Assembly (NCBI GenBank): GCA_964607445.1
Contig: CAZSKN010000002.1
Location: forward strand, 124,001-188,000
DNA from: CALCKU01 sp964607445
GTDB lineage: Bacteria; Pseudomonadota; Alphaproteobacteria; Caulobacterales; Maricaulaceae
Length of the DNA: 64,000 bases
Direction of reading: 5' to 3'
The notes beneath the pieces were generated by a model. That model was not told the DNA's origin and searched no databases. It was given only the letters and a program-made list of their open reading frames with translations. Below are positions 60,513 to 64,000 of this stretch, piece by piece. Position 1 is the first letter of the stretch. Every line of letters starts with the position of its first letter. Made by a program: the position numbers and the translations under genes.

Positions 60513-61802
60513 ATGTTTAATAAATGGCAATCCATTACGCTCTGGAAACGTGTTCTCATTGGCTTGGCGATCGGCATGATCGTCGGGCTTGGCGCGCATT
60601 ACGGGGGCGGGGCGGGATTTGTTACAACATGGATAAAACCCTTTGGTGATGCGTTTGTACGCCTGATTAAAATGTTGATTATTCCCCTCATTATGACGAC
60701 GCTAGTCGTGGGTGTTATGGCGATGGGGGATCCTAAACGTCTGGGATCGTTGGGGATAAAAACATTATCACTTTATATGGGCACGACGTTTTTTGCCGTC
60801 ACATTAGGCTTGTTCTTCGGGGCTATTTTCCAACCCGGTATTGGTATTGATCTCTCGGGCGTGGACCCGGCTCTGCGCGAAAGCCTGAGTGCCCGTGTTT
60901 CTGGCGAAACGCCTAGCCTGACCCAACGTATTCTGGCGATCATTCCTGATAATCCCATACGGGCTATGGTGGAAAATGATATTATTGCGGTGATTTTCTT
61001 TTCTATCCTGATCGGTGTCGGCATTATCTCTATAGGCGAACCCGCCAAACCCCTTGGCGATGTCTTTAAAAGTGCCGAAGCTGTGGTGATGAAAATCACC
61101 TTGTTTGTGATGGAATTGGCTCCATTTGGTGTCTTTGCTCTGATTGCATGGGTGATGGCAGATATGGGTCTGGGTATTTTATCCAATATGGGTAAATTGG
61201 CCTTGGCGCTCTATATGGCCTGTATTGTTCATATTGTTTTGGTTTATGGTGGCCTATTAATCCGCACACTCTTACGCCTGCCCTTGGCACGTTTCTTTAA
61301 AGGCGTTTTGGACGCGCAGGGCGTCGCGTTTTCAACCGCTTCATCCAGTGCAACCATACCGGTCTCGATTTCCTGTGCCCAACATAACCTTGGGGTCGAC
61401 GAGTCGGTGGCCGGATCAGTTTTGCCATTAGGCGCCACCATTAATATGGACGGAACGGCAATTTATTTGGGTCTGATCGCGCTATTTGCCGCGCAAGGCT
61501 TGGGGATAGATTTATCGATGATTGATTATGTTATGATCGCCTTTACAGCGACCTTGACGTCTATCGGCGCTGCAGGGATTCCCTCCGCGAGCCTGTTTTT
61601 AGCCTTTACCGTTCTCGGTGTTTTCGGTGTGACACTAGAGCAATATACGCTGATTATTGCCTTTATACTGCCCTTTGATCGCCTTTTGGATATGATGCGC
61701 ACGCTGACCAATGTGACCGGAGATATTGCAGTCTCTTGTACCGTGGCAAAGTGGGAAGGCCAGCTTGACGAGGATATGTTTCGTTCAAAGTCTGTTCACT
61801 AG
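60513..61802 (+). CDS. Dicarboxylate/amino acid:cation symporter (DAACS family)
   Basis: A 429-residue Na+ or H+ coupled symporter of the GltP/DctA/SLC1 family. Eight membrane helices with two re-entrant hairpins: the serine-rich HP1 FSTASSSATIPVSI (about 272-285), NMDGTA in helix 7 (near 312), and the HP2 stretch SIGAAGIPSASLFLAF. The C-terminus has the family DRLLDMMRTLTNVTGDIAVSC motif, cited in part as MMRTLTNVTGD. It takes up glutamate, aspartate or C4-dicarboxylates; which one is uncertain. Follows the secreted peptidase gene. Confidence 0.93.
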   Translation: MFNKWQSITLWKRVLIGLAIGMIVGLGAHYGGGAGFVTTWIKPFGDAFVRLIKMLIIPLIMTTLVVGVMAMGDPKRLGSLGIKTLSLYMGTTFFAVTLGLFFGAIFQPGIGIDLSGVDPALRESLSARVSGETPSLTQRILAIIPDNPIRAMVENDIIAVIFFSILIGVGIISIGEPAKPLGDVFKSAEAVVMKITLFVMELAPFGVFALIAWVMADMGLGILSNMGKLALALYMACIVHIVLVYGGLLIRTLLRLPLARFFKGVLDAQGVAFSTASSSATIPVSISCAQHNLGVDESVAGSVLPLGATINMDGTAIYLGLIALFAAQGLGIDLSMIDYVMIAFTATLTSIGAAGIPSASLFLAFTVLGVFGVTLEQYTLIIAFILPFDRLLDMMRTLTNVTGDIAVSCTVAKWEGQLDEDMFRSKSVH

Positions 61803-61851
61803 GCTAAGCGCTCACCCGTTTGGCGACAGCCGCCGGATGATATTGACATAA

Positions 61852-62391
61852 TTACAGGGTTTTACGCATTCGAAAATTCGGCACGACAATACCGTCAGCA
61901 CTTCTGACGGAAATGTCCTCAATCACAACATATCCGCATTTTTCGTAAAGTAAGATGCCGGAGGCCGTAGCGCCTAATTCTATGGTTTTAAACCCTTCTG
62001 CGCGGGCGGCGGTTTCGCCGAGATGCAAGAGCTTGCGTCCAATACCGCGCCGTACATGATCGGGATGGGTATACATGGCCCGAATCTTTGCCGGTTCAGA
62101 CCGGGGGTCGGCTAATGCATTATCACGGCCTATTGTGTGATCGCCCCCAAATAATGTGCGTCGTCGGGACCACCCGCCGCATCCGACAAGCATTGGGCCA
62201 TCATATATTAAAAAATAAGTGCCATCATCGAGTAATTGCGTGTCCAACCCCATAGTGGCATTTGATCTTTCGACTTGTGCCGGATTTAAGACATCTTTTA
62301 ATAAGACCGCCATGGAACAGGCCATCAGAGACATAATGGCAGAGGTATCGTCCTGCGTAGCAATTTTGACTGCGAAGCCCATAGCTCTCAA
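61852..62391 (-). CDS. GNAT family N-acetyltransferase
   Basis: A 179-residue acetyltransferase. The N-terminal domain binds in LLDDGTYFLIYDGPMLVGCGG, the acetyl-CoA loop is RRGIGRKLLHLGETAARAEG (about 120-139) with strand IRAMYTHPDH before it, and YEKCGYV near the C-terminus. This arrangement matches environmental GNAT proteins with a broad substrate range. It diverges from the C39-like lipoprotein gene and is convergent with the symporter gene; the start could be Met4. Confidence 0.88.
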   Translation of the reverse strand: MRAMGFAVKIATQDDTSAIMSLMACSMAVLLKDVLNPAQVERSNATMGLDTQLLDDGTYFLIYDGPMLVGCGGWSRRRTLFGGDHTIGRDNALADPRSEPAKIRAMYTHPDHVRRGIGRKLLHLGETAARAEGFKTIELGATASGILLYEKCGYVVIEDISVRSADGIVVPNFRMRKTL

Positions 62392-62481
62392 TATGAAATA
62401 TTGTCTTTTGTGGCAAATATATTCTGGCTATCAGCTTGCAGAGCTAACCTCCTCTTAGGATTTTTGTTATAGTCTGGTCGT

Positions 62482-63111
62482 ATGGGATTTTACGCATTGT
62501 ATAACAGGATTGTAAAGGTCTGGAGCGTCGGCCTGACGGCGATATTGATTTCGGCCTGTGGGACGACATCTCCGGTAGAGACAGCGCCTCCCCCCGCAAG
62601 TTCAACACATTTTGCGGGATTAAGCTTGCCGGACAAGACGGTGTTTAATCAAAAAGACACGCGTTGGGCACATCATAAACTTGGAAACTCGGCCGATAAT
62701 CTGGGCTCTGACGGATGCCTTGTGACCGCGACGGCTATGGCACTCGGAAATTTAGGGTTTAAGACCAGTCCGGCGGATTTAAATGCCCGCTTGACCGCCG
62801 CAGATAGTTTCACGAAAAAGGGGTGGCTTGTCTGGAGCGGAATAGAGAAAGTCACGCAGGGGCGGGCCCATGCGCGCTTTTATGATACTGTGTCAGATGA
62901 TATTATCCAAGGCTGTTTACGGGATGGGTATTACCCATTAGCGCGGTTTTACCTGCCCAATGGTCGTTCACATTGGTCGATGATTGTCGGGCAATCCAAT
63001 AAAGGGTTTCATATGCGTGACCCCTTGCGCATTTCGCACTCTCCCTTAATTTTCCCGCGGGGAACGGATGGATTTAAAGCCGTGAGATGTGTCGGGCTTA
63101 AACGTGCCTAA
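62482..63111 (+). CDS. Lipoprotein with C39-like cysteine peptidase domain
   Basis: A 209-residue exported protein. The signal ends in the lipobox ISAC (Cys26). The C39-like papain fold begins with FNQKDTRWAHHKLG (Gln near 57), then the catalytic Cys79 in GSDGCLVTATAMALGNLG, His164 in GRSHWSMIVGQ and Asp180 in HMRDP. This is the Gln-Cys-His-Asp set of C39/peptidase_C39_2 proteins. It is anchored to a membrane lipid on the periplasmic side and may be an envelope peptidase; no bacteriocin leader processing partner is next to it except the unrelated-looking ABC exporter. Confidence 0.85.
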   Translation: MGFYALYNRIVKVWSVGLTAILISACGTTSPVETAPPPASSTHFAGLSLPDKTVFNQKDTRWAHHKLGNSADNLGSDGCLVTATAMALGNLGFKTSPADLNARLTAADSFTKKGWLVWSGIEKVTQGRAHARFYDTVSDDIIQGCLRDGYYPLARFYLPNGRSHWSMIVGQSNKGFHMRDPLRISHSPLIFPRGTDGFKAVRCVGLKRA

Positions 63112-63125
63112 CAGGCCGTGTTAAG

Positions 63126-63145
63126 CGCTAGCTTTGTAGCGTTTT
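63126..63145 (+). terminator. Terminator of C39-like lipoprotein gene
   Basis: CGCTA, loop GCTTTG, TAGCG (63126-63141) followed by TTTT. The stem is short and overlaps the end of the convergent ABC gene. Confidence 0.4.
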
Positions 63146-64000
63146 AAGCTTGGCATAAATCCCGTTACGTTTTGCAATCAGTTTTTTATGTGTACCGGAT
63201 TCGACAATACGTCCGTTTTCCATAACATGGATCATATCTGCGCATTTTATCGTGCTAAGACGATGGGCAATAATAAGCGTTGTGCGCCCATGGCTTAACC
63301 GGTCTATGGCGGCTTGAACATTGTGTTCACTTTGCGAATCTAGCGCGGAGGTGGCTTCGTCCAATAATAATATCGGCGCATCGCGCAAGACCGCGCGCGC
63401 AATGGAGAGACGCTGTCGCTGGCCGCCGGATAAGGTCTGTCCGTCTTGACCTAAAATCGTATCGTAACCCGCACCCAGCCGGGTGATGAAATCATGCGCA
63501 TCTGCGGCTTTGGCGGCGGCGATTATATCGTCTCTTGAGGCTGATAAATCCCCGAACCCGATATTGGCTGCGATACTATCCTCAAACAAAGTCACATCTT
63601 GAGAGACCAGCGCCATAGAGGCCCGTAAGCTTTCAAGGCTGAATTTATCAATATTGACTCCGTCAATCTCTATGGCCCCGGCGCTAACATCATAAAGACG
63701 GGGTAAAAGATTTATAAGCGTGGATTTGCCACCGCCAGACGGGCCGACCAAAGCTATCCGCGTGCCGGGTTTGGCCTCAAATGAAATATCGGTCAGCGCA
63801 TGTGTCGCGTCAGCATATTGAAAGCTGACCTTTTTGAAGGCTATATGCCCGAGAGGGTCTTTTAAGGTGAGCGCCTGAGGCGTGTCTGTAATGTCGGGGC
63901 GGGTGTCGATGATTTCGAAGATACGGCTGACAGCGGCTAGACCTTCTTGAACGACATTATTCAAGGTGCCCAAAGCGCGGATCGGCGGGGCGATTAACCC
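63128..64000 (-). CDS. ABC transporter ATP-binding/permease protein (MsbA-like), C-terminal part
   Basis: The frame is open to the window edge, so only the last 290 residues are present; the N-terminal membrane domain is outside. Residues just before the nucleotide-binding domain (APPIRALGTLNNVVQEGLAA, leading into VSRIFEIIDT) match the end of an MsbA-type transmembrane domain. The nucleotide-binding domain has Walker A VGPSGGGKSTL, the Q-loop VSQDVTLF, signature LSGGQRQRL, Walker B ILLLDEATSALD and switch His in IAHRLST. Such exporters flip lipid A or other lipids, which fits the Gram-negative context. Confidence 0.93.
   Translation of the reverse strand, partial: GLIAPPIRALGTLNNVVQEGLAAVSRIFEIIDTRPDITDTPQALTLKDPLGHIAFKKVSFQYADATHALTDISFEAKPGTRIALVGPSGGGKSTLINLLPRLYDVSAGAIEIDGVNIDKFSLESLRASMALVSQDVTLFEDSIAANIGFGDLSASRDDIIAAAKAADAHDFITRLGAGYDTILGQDGQTLSGGQRQRLSIARAVLRDAPILLLDEATSALDSQSEHNVQAAIDRLSHGRTTLIIAHRLSTIKCADMIHVMENGRIVESGTHKKLIAKRNGIYAKLKTLQS

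Noticed and set aside
1..64000. CRISPR arrays, tRNA, rRNA, prophage or insertion sequences
   Set aside because: No spaced repeats, cloverleaf sequence, transposase or phage genes were seen in reading both strands.

Overview
The gene families point to an alphaproteobacterium, probably a marine, stalk- or bud-forming relative of the Caulobacterales/Maricaulales (Hyphomonadaceae-like). Diagnostic families are DUF1465 (RcdA-like), DUF2794, an ELM1-family protein, UrcA, an IalB-family protein, a zinc-free L31, and greA close to carB. Base composition looks moderate and even. I see no rRNA, tRNA, CRISPR array, phage or insertion sequence. The window is a scaffold with two runs of 100 Ns (3322-3421 and 56603-56702); the second is flanked by an exact 55-bp direct repeat and is probably a false gap.

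Layout. 1-7000: a truncated DUF1465 gene, rpmE, an ELM1-like gene, greA, a secreted UrcA protein and carB. 7000-13000: an M48 protease, an extended SDR, a small membrane protein, a PAS-GGDEF-EAL protein with a degenerate GGDEF, then a ymdB-like phosphoesterase and 5-formyltetrahydrofolate cyclo-ligase. 13000-25000: ftsK, dapB, small envelope genes, a HerA-like ATPase, an AI-2E family permease, DUF1223, DUF2794, a Bax-inhibitor-1 protein, an aldo-keto reductase and thpR.

25385-39370 is the most distinctive part: a type II secretion system in a scattered order. In transcription order on the minus strand it reads gspF, [rfbA on the other strand], gspJ, K, L, M, C-like, D, I, then a 514-residue secreted protein with its own terminator, then gspE, G, H. 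No prepilin peptidase (gspO) is present in the window. The secreted protein is a good candidate substrate or surface-layer component. Several pseudopilins have leaders of about 25-34 residues.

39485-47400: rlmN, an IalB-like protein, and a compact operon tetR-plsC-lplT-like-trmH-like for phospholipid handling, with two matching operator-like palindromes upstream of tetR; then a 3-hydroxyacyl-CoA-dehydrogenase-like SDR and a MATE exporter. 47650-64000: acnA, a thioredoxin-like protein, an IspZ-type membrane protein, an EamA transporter, acetyltransferases, ftsY with a very long charged N-terminus overlapping mtaB, dapF, a secreted prolyl oligopeptidase, a dicarboxylate symporter, a lipoprotein C39-like peptidase, and the C-terminal half of an MsbA-like ABC exporter cut by the window end.

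Most of the content is core metabolism and cell biology. I found no clear new defence or mobile system. The points most worth following are the T2SS with its embedded secreted protein, the paired TetR operators, a perfect 30-bp palindrome upstream of DUF2794, small ORFs placed just before gene starts, and the repeat-flanked assembly gap.
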